NCBI RefSeq assembly: GCF_900091605.1
Contig: NZ_FMCQ01000004.1
Span: 248,001-312,000, forward strand
Reading direction: 5' to 3'
DNA from: Micromonospora tulbaghiae
Lineage (GTDB): Bacteria > Actinomycetota > Actinomycetes > Mycobacteriales > Micromonosporaceae
DNA: 64,000 nt
Part shown: positions 50,601 to 58,339 of the stretch, one piece after another
Layout of the letters: the number at the start of each line of letters is the position of its first letter
Position numbering within the stretch: the first letter of the stretch is position 1
The notes under the pieces: generated by a model
What the model saw: the letters and a program-made list of their open reading frames with translations, nothing else
The model's database searches: none
What the model was told of the DNA's origin: nothing
Position numbers and translations under genes: made by a program

Positions 50601-51080
50601 CTACTTGCCCTTGCCCTTGCCTTGGTCCTGGCCCTTGCCCTGGTCCTGCTGCTGCGACGTGGTCTTGAAGCCGCGCGTCTGGGCCTGGTGGAGCGCCTCT
50701 TCCCGGTCCGGCCGGTAGCCGGGGATCGGCCCGTCCCCGGTCCAGCCCTGGACCAGGCCGTTGAAGCCGTACACCCGCTGGGAACCGCCGTACGGGACGA
50801 GCTGGACGGTCTTGCGGTCGCCGGGCTCGAACCGGATCGAGGTGGTGGCCGGGATGTTCAGCCGCTTCCCGAACGCCGCCGGGCGGTCGAACTCCAGGAA
50901 ACGGTTGGCCTCGAAGAAGTGGAAGTGGGAACCGACCTGGATGGGCCGGTCGCCGGTGTTGTGCACGACCACCTCGGTCACCGGCCGCCCGGCGTTGAGT
51001 TCCAGGGGTTGGTCGCTGAGCTTGTAGCCGCCGATGGGCCGAAGGTGCTTGGAGTTCGGTCCCGGGTGTTGCTTCGCCAT
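50601..51080 (-). CDS. ureB: Urease beta subunit with Gln/Lys/Gly-rich tail
   Basis: This 159-residue beta subunit packs against UreC in the (ABC)3 enzyme. The core region [38 protein letters not shown] and [16 protein letters not shown] is standard. An extra C-terminal tail of about 30 residues ends in a low-complexity run of Gln, Asp, Gly and Lys ([14 protein letters not shown]); most UreB proteins stop near residue 105-130. The tail is encoded by a purine-rich imperfect repeat at about 50603-50655. Confidence 0.95.
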   Translation of the reverse strand: MAKQHPGPNSKHLRPIGGYKLSDQPLELNAGRPVTEVVVHNTGDRPIQVGSHFHFFEANRFLEFDRPAAFGKRLNIPATTSIRFEPGDRKTVQLVPYGGSQRVYGFNGLVQGWTGDGPIPGYRPDREEALHQAQTRGFKTTSQQQDQGKGQDQGKGKGK

Positions 51081-51123
51081 GTCGCCCCCGCTCTGCCGGA
51101 GACCGTGGCCTCCGGTCGCTGCT

Positions 51124-51426
51124 CTACTGGATGGGTGAGTGGACGGTGATCAGCCGTGACCCGTCGGTGAAGACCGCTTCGACCTGGAGCATCGGGATCA
51201 TGTCCGCCACGCCGGGGATCACGTCGTCCGCGGTGAGCACGTGGCTCGCGTCGTTCATGACCTCCTCGACGGTCTTGCCCTCGCGCGCGCCTTCGAGCGC
51301 CGCGGCGCAGATCACCGCCACGGCCTCGGGGTGGTTGAGCTTGACCCCGCGCGCCTTGCGGGCGTTGGCGACCATCGCCAGCGAGTGAATCGTCAGCTTG
51401 TCGAATTCCTTCGGCGTGAGATGCAC
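51124..51426 (-). CDS. ureA: Urease gamma subunit
   Basis: This 100-residue subunit begins [20 protein letters not shown] and has the [20 protein letters not shown] and [19 protein letters not shown] motifs of UreA. It is the first gene of the urease operon. The GTG start is preceded by GAAGGGA. The 80 bases upstream contain a small palindrome GAAAGTGGACTTTC (51484-51497) of unknown role; I do not see a clear GlnR box. Confidence 0.97.
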   Translation of the reverse strand: MHLTPKEFDKLTIHSLAMVANARKARGVKLNHPEAVAVICAAALEGAREGKTVEEVMNDASHVLTADDVIPGVADMIPMLQVEAVFTDGSRLITVHSPIQ

Positions 51427-51506
51427 GTCGCGATCCCTTCACGTACTTTCGGCTATGTCGTCACATTAGGAGGGGTTTGCCGGGAAAGTGGACTTTCAGC
51501 AAGATC

Positions 51507-52922
51507 TCAGGACGCGGCGTGCGCCCGCTTGCGCTTGTCGTAGCCGGCGACCCACATCTGCTGGATCTGCTCCAGCGTCCGGCCCCTGGTCTCCGGCAGG
51601 TAGCGCCGGACGAACAGGAAGCCGAGCACGCACAGGCCGGCGAACAGCGCGAACACACCCGACCGGCCGAGCGCGTCGAGCAGGCTCAGGAAGAACTGCG
51701 TGATCAGGTACTCGGTGCCCCAGTGTGTGGCGGAGGCGATCGCCACGCACCGCCCGCGGATCGGGCCGGGATAGATCTCGTTGATCACGGTCCACGCGGC
51801 CGGGCCGATCGACACGGCGTAGAAGGCGACGAAGAAGATCACGCCGACCAGCAGGAACAGGCCCGCGGTGGTGATCCGGCCGTCGCCGCGCCCGGCACCC
51901 GCGCCGAGGAAGCTGACGCTCACCACGGCGAGCGAGACCGCCATCCCGGCCAGGCCGACCAGCAGCAGCGGACGGCGGCCGACGCGGTCCAGCAGACCCA
52001 CCGCGACGAGCGCGAACGCCGCGTCCACCGCGCCGATCGCCCAGGTGGTCGCGGAGAGCTGCGCCTCCGGGGTACGGAATCCGGCCGCCGCGAAGATCGA
52101 GTCGGCGTAGTAGATGATGCCGTTGATCCCGGTCGTCTGCTGGAACAGCGCCAGCCCCACGCCCAGCGCGAGCGGACGCCGCCACTGCGGGGACAGCAGC
52201 TCCCGCCAGCTCGCCCTGCGACCGTGCAGGCTCTCCTCGATCTCGTGCAGGCGCTGCCCCACCCGGTGTTCGGGAACTGTCCGGCACAACGACTCCCGGG
52301 CGCGGCGCCCGTCGCCCCGCTTGAGGTACCAGACCGCCGAGTCCGGCACCACGACGGTGACCAGGATCAGCGCCACGCCCAGCACGACAGCGGCGCCGAG
52401 CAGGTACCGCCACGACTCGCCGCCGGTGAACAGCTCGTCCGCCAGGTAGCCGATGAAGATCGCGAAGGTGGTCGAGAACTGGTAGACCGCGAGCAGGCCG
52501 CCACGGATGCGTTCCGGCGCGGTCTCGGCCGCGAACATCGGTCCGGCGACCGAGGCGACGCCGATGCCCACCCCGAGGAGCAGCCGCGCGCCGAGCAGGG
52601 CGCCGATGGTCGGGGCCGCCGCCTGCACGATCGTGCCGACGACGTACGCGCCGGCGGCCACCCACAGCGCGCCCCGCCGGCCGATCCGGTCGGCGAGGTG
52701 ACCGCCGGCGAGCGCGCCGGCCAGTGCGCCGAGCGTCACCCAGCTCGCCGCCACCTCCACCTCGAAGGTGTCCACGTCGAACGTGCGCCGGATGTCGTGC
52801 AGCGCGCCGCTGATGACGCCCTGGTTGTAGCCGAAGAAGGCGCCGGAGAGGACGACGATCGACAGGATCGCCACGAGGTTGTGGCGGGGCGGCCGGTCGG
52901 CCGCGCGTCCGCTCGCCGCCAT
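51507..52922 (-). CDS. Major facilitator sugar transporter (SP family)
   Basis: This 471-residue permease has twelve membrane segments and sugar-porter motifs: GGHLADRIGRRGALWV after segment 2, PDSAVWYLKRGDGRRA before the central loop, FQQTTGINGIIYYA in segment 7, LLDRVGRRPLLL and the closing RRYLPETRGRTLEQIQ. It probably imports a hexose or pentose with protons; the sugar is unknown. ATG 52922 has GGGGTGAC upstream. It is divergent from the YoaK-like gene, with a shared palindromic AT-rich region between them. Confidence 0.93.
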   Translation of the reverse strand: MAASGRAADRPPRHNLVAILSIVVLSGAFFGYNQGVISGALHDIRRTFDVDTFEVEVAASWVTLGALAGALAGGHLADRIGRRGALWVAAGAYVVGTIVQAAAPTIGALLGARLLLGVGIGVASVAGPMFAAETAPERIRGGLLAVYQFSTTFAIFIGYLADELFTGGESWRYLLGAAVVLGVALILVTVVVPDSAVWYLKRGDGRRARESLCRTVPEHRVGQRLHEIEESLHGRRASWRELLSPQWRRPLALGVGLALFQQTTGINGIIYYADSIFAAAGFRTPEAQLSATTWAIGAVDAAFALVAVGLLDRVGRRPLLLVGLAGMAVSLAVVSVSFLGAGAGRGDGRITTAGLFLLVGVIFFVAFYAVSIGPAAWTVINEIYPGPIRGRCVAIASATHWGTEYLITQFFLSLLDALGRSGVFALFAGLCVLGFLFVRRYLPETRGRTLEQIQQMWVAGYDKRKRAHAAS

Positions 52923-52963
52923 GTCACCCCGTCCGTCGGCGACCGCCCAGCGAAACGGTCGTA

Positions 52964-52991
52964 AACCTACATATACGACATATAGTAGGTT
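52964..52991. promoter_or_regulatory. Divergent promoter/operator between the MFS and YoaK-like genes
   Basis: AACCTAC at 52964-52970 is inverted as GTAGGTT at 52985-52991. Between them is a strikingly AT-rich core containing two ACATATA repeats 9 bases apart. A TATAGT -10 box at 52981-52986 faces the plus-strand gene and a TACTAT box faces the transporter. One regulator could control both genes from here. Confidence 0.6.
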
Positions 52992-53049
52992 CGCCGCAGC
53001 GGCCCGACGGCGAAACTCCGTGCCGCTCCTGCACACGGACGGGGGAAGG

Positions 53050-53778
53050 GTGAACCGGTCGGCGCCGTACGGCTCCGCGGACTCCTACCGCGAGTTCCGC
53101 CACCCGCTCGCGGCGCTCGTGCTCGCCGTCGTCACCGCCGGCGCGCTGGACGCCTTCGCGTTCCTGCGGTACGGAGCGTTCGTCGCCAACCAGTCCGGCA
53201 ACGCCATCTTCCTCGGCATGGGACCGGCCGGTGGGCATCCCACGTGGCCGGTGTCGGCGGCCTCGATCGTCGCGTTCGCCACCGCCGCCGGACTGGTGAA
53301 CCTGCTCCGCCGCCGGACCCGGCCGACGGCGGCGCCGCTCGTCGACATCGCGGTCACCGAGGCCGCCATGGTCATCTGGACGGTGCTCAACCTGACGCTC
53401 GCGTACGGCCGGGACGGCACGGCGTCGCGGGTGCTGCTCGCCGCCGCCGGCGCGGTCGCCATGGGCAGCCTGACCACTGTGGCGAGCCGTACCGCGGGCA
53501 TCGCGACGCCGATCACCTACCAGTCGGACACCACGACGAAGACCGGTGAGCGGGCGGCCCGCTGGCTGTTCGGCCCCGCCGCCGGCCGGGGCCGGGCCCG
53601 CCGGGGCACCCTGCTCGGACTGCTCGCCCTGGTCAGCTACAGCGTCGGCGGCGCGGTCGGCACGCTCGCCCAGCACCGGCCCCGCTGGGTGCCGCTGTGG
53701 GGGACGCTCGCCCTGGCCGTACTGATCCTGCTTCTCCGCCGGCACGGGCGGCCGGGACCGGCGTCGCGGCCCGGCTGA
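53050..53778 (+). CDS. DUF1275 (YoaK-like) membrane protein
   Basis: This 242-residue membrane protein has six or so hydrophobic segments and the DUF1275 pattern: AGALDAFAFLRYGAFVANQSGN, then TYQSDTTTKTGERAARWLFG, a long cytoplasmic loop, and YSVGGAVGTLAQHR. I chose GTG 53050, directly behind GGGGGAAG; GTG 53020 is possible. The function is unknown. It ends 3 bases from the convergent proC gene. Confidence 0.85.
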   Translation: MNRSAPYGSADSYREFRHPLAALVLAVVTAGALDAFAFLRYGAFVANQSGNAIFLGMGPAGGHPTWPVSAASIVAFATAAGLVNLLRRRTRPTAAPLVDIAVTEAAMVIWTVLNLTLAYGRDGTASRVLLAAAGAVAMGSLTTVASRTAGIATPITYQSDTTTKTGERAARWLFGPAAGRGRARRGTLLGLLALVSYSVGGAVGTLAQHRPRWVPLWGTLALAVLILLLRRHGRPGPASRPG

Positions 53779-53781
53779 GCG

Positions 53782-54600
53782 TCAGTCGGCCTGGGCGGCG
53801 AGTTGCCGGGCCCGGTCCCGGGCCGCCTCCAGCGCCGCCAGCATGGCCGCCCGTACGCCGTGGTTCTCCAGCTCGCGGATCGCCGAGATGGTGGTGCCGG
53901 CCGGCGAGGTGACCGCCTCGCGCAGCTTCACCGGGTGCTCGCCGGAGTCACGCAGCATCACCGCCGAACCGATCGCGGTCTGCACGATCAGCTCGTGCGC
54001 CACCTGACGCGGCAGGCCGAGCAGGATGCCCGCGTCGATCATCGCCTCGACCAGCAGGTAGAAGTAGGCCGGACCGGAGCCGGAGAGCGCGGTGACCGCG
54101 TCCTGCTGCGACTCGGGCACCCGGACGGTCGAGCCGAGCGGGGAGAACATCTCCTCCGCCAGGGCCAGGTGCTCACCGGTCGCGTACGCGCCCGCCGAGA
54201 TCGCGCTCATCGCCTCGTCGACCAGCGCCGGGGTGTTCGTCATGACCCGGACCACAGGGGTGCCCTCGGGCAGCCGGCGGTTGAAGAAGGCGGTCGGCAG
54301 GCCGGCGCAGAGCGAGATGACCAGCTTGCCGGCCGGCACCTTCGGGCCGATCTCGTCCAGCAGCGCGGCGGCGTCCTGCGGCTTGACCGACACCGCGAGC
54401 ACCTCGGCCTCGGCCACCGCGGTGAGGTTGTCCACCACCCGTACGCCGTAACGGTCGGCCAGCTCCCGAGCCCGCGCCGGCCGGCGCGCGGTGGCGAGCA
54501 GCCGCTCCACCGGCCAGCCGGAACGCAGCAGCCCGGAGAGCATCAACTCGCCGATCTTGCCGGCGCCGATCACCGCGACCGTGTGCACCTGGCGTGCCAT
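53782..54600 (-). CDS. proC: Pyrroline-5-carboxylate reductase
   Basis: This 272-residue enzyme reduces pyrroline-5-carboxylate to proline with NAD(P)H. It starts with a Rossmann motif VAVIGAGKIGELML, has AVSVKPQDAAALL, and the C-terminal signature VTALSGSGPAYFYLLVEAMID followed by EAVTSPAGTTISAIRELE. The ATG has a GAAGAGGGG site upstream. It lies 81 bases downstream of pfkA on the same strand. Confidence 0.96.
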   Translation of the reverse strand: MARQVHTVAVIGAGKIGELMLSGLLRSGWPVERLLATARRPARARELADRYGVRVVDNLTAVAEAEVLAVSVKPQDAAALLDEIGPKVPAGKLVISLCAGLPTAFFNRRLPEGTPVVRVMTNTPALVDEAMSAISAGAYATGEHLALAEEMFSPLGSTVRVPESQQDAVTALSGSGPAYFYLLVEAMIDAGILLGLPRQVAHELIVQTAIGSAVMLRDSGEHPVKLREAVTSPAGTTISAIRELENHGVRAAMLAALEAARDRARQLAAQAD

Positions 54601-54681
54601 CAGCCGTACCCCTCTTCCCGGGTCACGTGGGCACGGCGTGGCGGGCCGGGTCGCCGGCCCGCCACGCCCGTGCGCCGTCGA

Positions 54682-55710
54682 TCAGCTGCCGAAGAAGACC
54701 TCGGCCTCGGCGTACCGCTCCAGCGGCACGGTCTTCAGCTCGCGGGTGGCGTCGGCGAGCGGGACGCGGACGATGTCCGTGCTCTGCATCGCGACCATCT
54801 TGCCCCAGTCGCCCTCGTGCGCGGCGTCGATCGCGTGGAGGCCCAGCCGGGTCGCCAGCACCCGGTCGAACGCGGTCGGGGTGCCGCCGCGCTGGATGTG
54901 GCCGAGCACCACGGTGCGGGCCTCCTTGCCGGTCTTCGCCTCCAGCTGCTCGGCCAGCCACTGGCCGATGCCGCCGAGGCGGACGTGACCGAACGCGTCC
55001 AACTCCTGGTTGTGCAGGACCATCTGGCCGTCCAGCGGCTGGGCGCCCTCGGCGACCACGACGATCGGGGCGTACTGGTGCTGGAAGCGCTTCTCGACGT
55101 AGCCGGCGACCTGCTCGACGTCGAACTGCCGCTCCGGGAGCAGGATCACGTTGGCGCCGCCGGCGAGGCCGGCGTGCAGCGCGATCCAGCCGGCGTGCCG
55201 GCCCATGACCTCGACCACGAGCGTGCGGTGGTGGCTCTCCGCAGTGGTGTGCAGCCGGTCGATCGCCTCCATGGCGATGTTGACGGCGGTGTCGAAGCCG
55301 AACGTGTAGTCGGTCGCACCGAGGTCGTTGTCGATCGTCTTCGGCACACCGATGACGTTGACGCCCAGCTCGTGCAGCTTGGTGGCGACGCCGAGCGTGT
55401 CCTCGCCGCCGATCGCGATCAGCGCGTCCACGCCCTGGCCGGCAAGGTTGTCCTTGATCCGCTCCACGCCGTTCTCGATCTTGAACGGGTTGGTGCGGGA
55501 CGAGCCGAGGATGGTGCCGCCGCGGGGCAGGATGCCGCGCACCTCGGCGATACCGAGCGGCTTGGTCAGGCCCTCGAGCGGGCCCTTCCAGCCGTCCCGG
55601 AAGCCCACGAACTCGTGACCGTAGGTGGCGACGCCCTTGCGGACCACCGCCCGAATCACCGCATTGAGACCTGGGCAGTCGCCGCCGCCGGTGAGCACGC
55701 CGATACGCAT
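54682..55710 (-). CDS. pfkA: 6-phosphofructokinase, PPi-type signature
   Basis: This 342-residue enzyme phosphorylates fructose-6-phosphate. It starts MRIGVLTGGGDCPGLNAVIR and aligns without gaps to E. coli numbering at the key positions: IGGEDT gives Asp104, and PKTIDND gives Lys124. Asp104/Lys124 is the signature of pyrophosphate-dependent enzymes (ATP enzymes have Gly at both), as in the actinomycete Amycolatopsis methanolica. So the reaction may be reversible and PPi-linked. The ATG at 55710 lies 11 bases after GGAGG; a TATCCT -10 box is at 55758-55763. Confidence 0.93.
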   Translation of the reverse strand: MRIGVLTGGGDCPGLNAVIRAVVRKGVATYGHEFVGFRDGWKGPLEGLTKPLGIAEVRGILPRGGTILGSSRTNPFKIENGVERIKDNLAGQGVDALIAIGGEDTLGVATKLHELGVNVIGVPKTIDNDLGATDYTFGFDTAVNIAMEAIDRLHTTAESHHRTLVVEVMGRHAGWIALHAGLAGGANVILLPERQFDVEQVAGYVEKRFQHQYAPIVVVAEGAQPLDGQMVLHNQELDAFGHVRLGGIGQWLAEQLEAKTGKEARTVVLGHIQRGGTPTAFDRVLATRLGLHAIDAAHEGDWGKMVAMQSTDIVRVPLADATRELKTVPLERYAEAEVFFGS

Positions 55711-55757
55711 GATCTGCTCATCCTCCTGGAGCATCAGGTGAAGCCCGGATAAGCCCC

Positions 55758-55763
55758 AGGATA
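55758..55763 (-). promoter_or_regulatory. -10 box upstream of pfkA
   Basis: TATCCT on the minus strand, about 48 bases before the ATG, in an AT-richer stretch. Confidence 0.45.
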
Positions 55764-55888
55764 TGTGTCAGATCAGACCATCGGCGCCGTTGCCGGCCCG
55801 GGGCGGGCCGTCACTGCGCACTGTAGTCGGCGCAGGTGTACGCCGACACCGCACCCCGGGCCGTTCCGGACGGCGGACGGGCTACCCG

Positions 55889-56392
55889 TCAGTAGCTGAC
55901 CTCGTGGTTCTCCCCCGCCTTCGGCGGCTTGCCGGTCACCGCCGCCTTGGCGAAGCCGAGCAGGTTGACCACGGTGCTGCCGGGCGAGTCCCAGTACTCC
56001 GCCGACCCGGCGTGCACCTTGATCAACGTGATCCCGGGCGTGTCCAGCCCGTCCGGGAACCACGCCTTGAGCAGCGGGTTCCACAGCTCCTTCGCCCGGC
56101 CGGCGTCCCACTCCTCGGTGGCGGTGCCGGCGACCGACACCCAGGCGTGGCGGCGCTGGTCGGAGAAACCGACGTTCACCTGCGGGTTCACCCGGATCTG
56201 CCGCACCTTCGCCGAGTCGGCGTACGCGAAGAACCACAGGTCGCCGTCGAACTCCGCCTCCTGCAACCCCATCGGGCGGCTGACCAGACGCCCGTCCACG
56301 CCGGTGGTGGTGAGCAGGCAGATCCGGGCGTCCCGGATCAGCTCGGTGACCCGGCGGCGGGCGTCCGCGGCGTTGGTCGGCTCATTGCTCAT
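55889..56392 (-). CDS. Pyridoxamine 5'-phosphate oxidase-like (general stress protein 26 type) flavoprotein
   Basis: This 167-residue split-barrel protein has RICLLTTTGVDGRLVSRPMG, DLWFFAYADSAKVRQIRVNPQ and HAWVSVAGTATEEWD, typical of the stress-protein branch that binds FMN or F420 rather than synthesising PLP. The physiological substrate is unknown. It lies 58 bases downstream of the RNase AS gene on the same strand and may be cotranscribed with it. Confidence 0.9.
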   Translation of the reverse strand: MSNEPTNAADARRRVTELIRDARICLLTTTGVDGRLVSRPMGLQEAEFDGDLWFFAYADSAKVRQIRVNPQVNVGFSDQRRHAWVSVAGTATEEWDAGRAKELWNPLLKAWFPDGLDTPGITLIKVHAGSAEYWDSPGSTVVNLLGFAKAAVTGKPPKAGENHEVSY

Positions 56393-56450
56393 GGGGCACT
56401 CCTGTCTCGGATCGGCGCAGATGCCGCTCCCGTGCCCTGGGCGGAACCGG

Positions 56451-56954
56451 TCAAACCTCCCGCGCCGTCATCGCCCGCCACCGCGCCAGGTTGTGCCGGG
56501 CGTCGACGAGCGCGTCGTGCCGGTCGGCCTCGGCGTCCGGCAGCCGGGGGCGGCCCCGGTCGTCCCAGAGCTGGCGCAGTTCCTTGGTGAAGCGGGGGAT
56601 CTCCCGGGGCAGCGCCGGCATCGCGCCCCAGAGCTGGGCCAGCACGACGTGGTCGTAGGCGGCGTACCAGGCCCACAGCTCCAGCTGCTCGCCCGGCCGG
56701 TCCCGCACCGGCTCCAGCAGGAACTCGTGCAGGTCGTCGCGGATCCGCTCCCGGGAGCGCCAGGCCCGGTCGGCCGGCGAGGGCAGCTTGTCCAGCACGT
56801 TGCGCCGCACCCAGGGCACCGCCCGGGAGTCGTCGAACTCGGTGGAGACCGCGTAGAACTCGCGGCCGTACTCGTCGACGACGCCGATCGACACCAGGTC
56901 GACGATGCGGCCGTCCTCGATGAATTCGCAGTCGTAGAAATAGCGGTAAACCAT
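56451..56954 (-). CDS. RNase AS-like 3'-5' exoribonuclease
   Basis: This 167-residue protein has the DEDDh exonuclease residues: Asp and Glu in YFYDCEFIEDG, Asp in WYAAYDHVVLAQLWG, and His/Asp in DRHDALVDARHNLARW. It is the type of Rv2179c (RNase AS) of M. tuberculosis, which trims adenylate-containing RNA ends. I chose ATG 56954 (MVYRYFYDCEF), which has GAGG 8 bases upstream; an ATG three codons earlier overlaps that site. In mycobacteria it adjoins aroG, whereas here 19 kb separate them. Confidence 0.92.
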   Translation of the reverse strand: MVYRYFYDCEFIEDGRIVDLVSIGVVDEYGREFYAVSTEFDDSRAVPWVRRNVLDKLPSPADRAWRSRERIRDDLHEFLLEPVRDRPGEQLELWAWYAAYDHVVLAQLWGAMPALPREIPRFTKELRQLWDDRGRPRLPDAEADRHDALVDARHNLARWRAMTAREV

Positions 56955-57201
56955 CGCCCCCATCCTCGCCCATCACCGGCACGGGCCGGTCGCCGGGGCG
57001 TCCACCGAGGTCGGCGGGCGTGCTGGCGACGGCCGGGCATGGTCACGGAAGTGTTTCCGGGGGTGTACAGCACGCGACGAGACCGTCATGATCTGATGTG
57101 TACCGCCGTCGGGCGCCGAACCGGTTGAGCTGCCTCGTACCGGGACTGACAGCTTCACCCGGTGTGCGAGTCGTGACTTCTGACCGGGGAGGGGTTGAGC
57201 C

Positions 57202-57894
57202 GTGGAGTCTCGCCTGCCGGAGCCGGGTGACGCACTCACGGGTGTGGAGATGTTCGCCGGGCTTGAGCCGGAGGTGCGGCAGCGTGTCATCGCCGCGGCC
57301 GTACCGCGCACCTACCGCAAGGGCCAGCTGCTCTTCGTCGAGAACGACCCCGGCGAGTCGCTGATCGTGCTGCGCCGCGGCGCGGTGGCGGTGTTCCGCA
57401 CCGCCCCGACCGGCGAGCGCGCGGTGCTGTCGGTGATCCGACCGCCGGACGTGCTCGGCGAGGTGTCCCTGTTGGACGCCTCCACCCGCTCGGCGTCGGC
57501 CGAGGCGATCGAGGACTGCGCCGCGCTGGCACTGTCCCGGCCCGCGTTCATGGAGCTGGTGCACTCCAACCCGCGCATCCTGGACGCGGTGATGCGCTCC
57601 CTGGGACAGCTGATCCGCCGGCTCACCGAGCAGAACGCCGACCACGTCTTCCTCGACCTGCCCGGCCGGGTGGCCAAGACGCTGGTCCGGCTGGCCGGCG
57701 AGAGCCAGGCCCCGATGATCACCATCGAGTTGAACCAGAGCCAGCTCGCCGAGATGGCCGGCGGTTCCCGGCAGAGCGTCAACCAGGCCATCGGCTCGTT
57801 CGCCAGCCGCGGCTGGCTGCGGACCGAGGGACGCCGCATCGTGGTCACCGACGTGGCCGCGCTGCGCCGCCGGGCCGGCATGAACGACCGCTGA
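57202..57894 (+). CDS. Crp/Fnr family transcriptional regulator
   Basis: This 230-residue regulator has an N-terminal cyclic-nucleotide-binding beta barrel with the phosphate-binding cassette VLGEVSLLDASTRSASAEA (Arg and Ser positions kept), a long dimer helix, and a C-terminal winged helix with the recognition region LNQSQLAEMAGGSRQSVNQAIG. cAMP binding is plausible. Its divergent position 250 bases from the RNase AS gene, and the large cyclase gene downstream, make a cyclic nucleotide circuit possible. GTG 57202 has GGGGAGGGG upstream. Confidence 0.9.
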   Translation: MESRLPEPGDALTGVEMFAGLEPEVRQRVIAAAVPRTYRKGQLLFVENDPGESLIVLRRGAVAVFRTAPTGERAVLSVIRPPDVLGEVSLLDASTRSASAEAIEDCAALALSRPAFMELVHSNPRILDAVMRSLGQLIRRLTEQNADHVFLDLPGRVAKTLVRLAGESQAPMITIELNQSQLAEMAGGSRQSVNQAIGSFASRGWLRTEGRRIVVTDVAALRRRAGMNDR

Positions 57895-57903
57895 CACGAC
57901 GAC

Positions 57904-57938
57904 GGCGGGGGCCGGCGGTCGTCCCGCCGGCCCCCGCC
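57904..57938. terminator. Bidirectional terminator hairpin
   Basis: A perfect 15-bp stem (GGCGGGGGCCGGCGG and complement) with a 5-nt loop lies 9 bases after the Crp/Fnr gene and 19 bases from the stop of the convergent small gene. Confidence 0.8.
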
Positions 57939-57957
57939 GCGTTCGTCGTACGCCCGG

Positions 57958-58200
57958 TCAGTCGCTCTTGGTGTCGGCCGGGGGCGCGCTCGGACCCGGG
58001 CCGATCTTCGACGGGTCGGTCTTCTTCGGCGGGGTCGTCGTGGTGGTCGTGGTCTCGGTCGATCCGCTACCCGCGGGCTGCTCCACCATGCCTTTTTCCT
58101 CCAGTTCGGCGAGGGTGACAGCGTCCACGTCGACCGTGTCACCGACGGCCCACACCGTCCCCCGTGGATCGGTCCATGAGGCGGACAGCCGGACGTGCAC
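57958..58200 (-). CDS. Small hypothetical protein with Thr-rich tail
   Basis: This 80-residue protein has a compact N-terminal half, MHVRLSASWTDPRGTVWAVG and then VDAVTLAELEEKGMVEQPAG, and a low-complexity tail with seven consecutive Thr residues followed by Pro/Lys/Ser-rich sequence. The N-terminal half resembles small proteins found near phage head genes, but no phage genes are here. The function is unknown. Confidence 0.7.
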   Translation of the reverse strand: MHVRLSASWTDPRGTVWAVGDTVDVDAVTLAELEEKGMVEQPAGSGSTETTTTTTTPPKKTDPSKIGPGPSAPPADTKSD

Positions 58201-58339
58201 GGCAATCTCCCTGTCGACGGGACTTCCTGCTAGGGGACACTAGACCCGGCCGAACAGCCGTGACGTCCCGCCGACCCGTCGGGTACCCGACTGCACGGCC
58301 GCGCGGGACACTGGGGACCTCACGCGTACGGAGCCGGAC

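Noticed and set aside
51427..51506. GlnR box upstream of the urease operon
   Set aside because: GTGAC and GAAAG half-sites are present but spaced 9 rather than 6 bases; not convincing.
57060..57201. Crp autoregulatory site upstream of the Crp/Fnr gene
   Set aside because: GTGTG and GTGAC fragments occur but no proper TGTGA-N6-TCACA palindrome is visible.
57958..58200. Prophage remnant
   Set aside because: Only one small protein has a faint phage-like look; no other phage genes, integrase or attachment sites are nearby.
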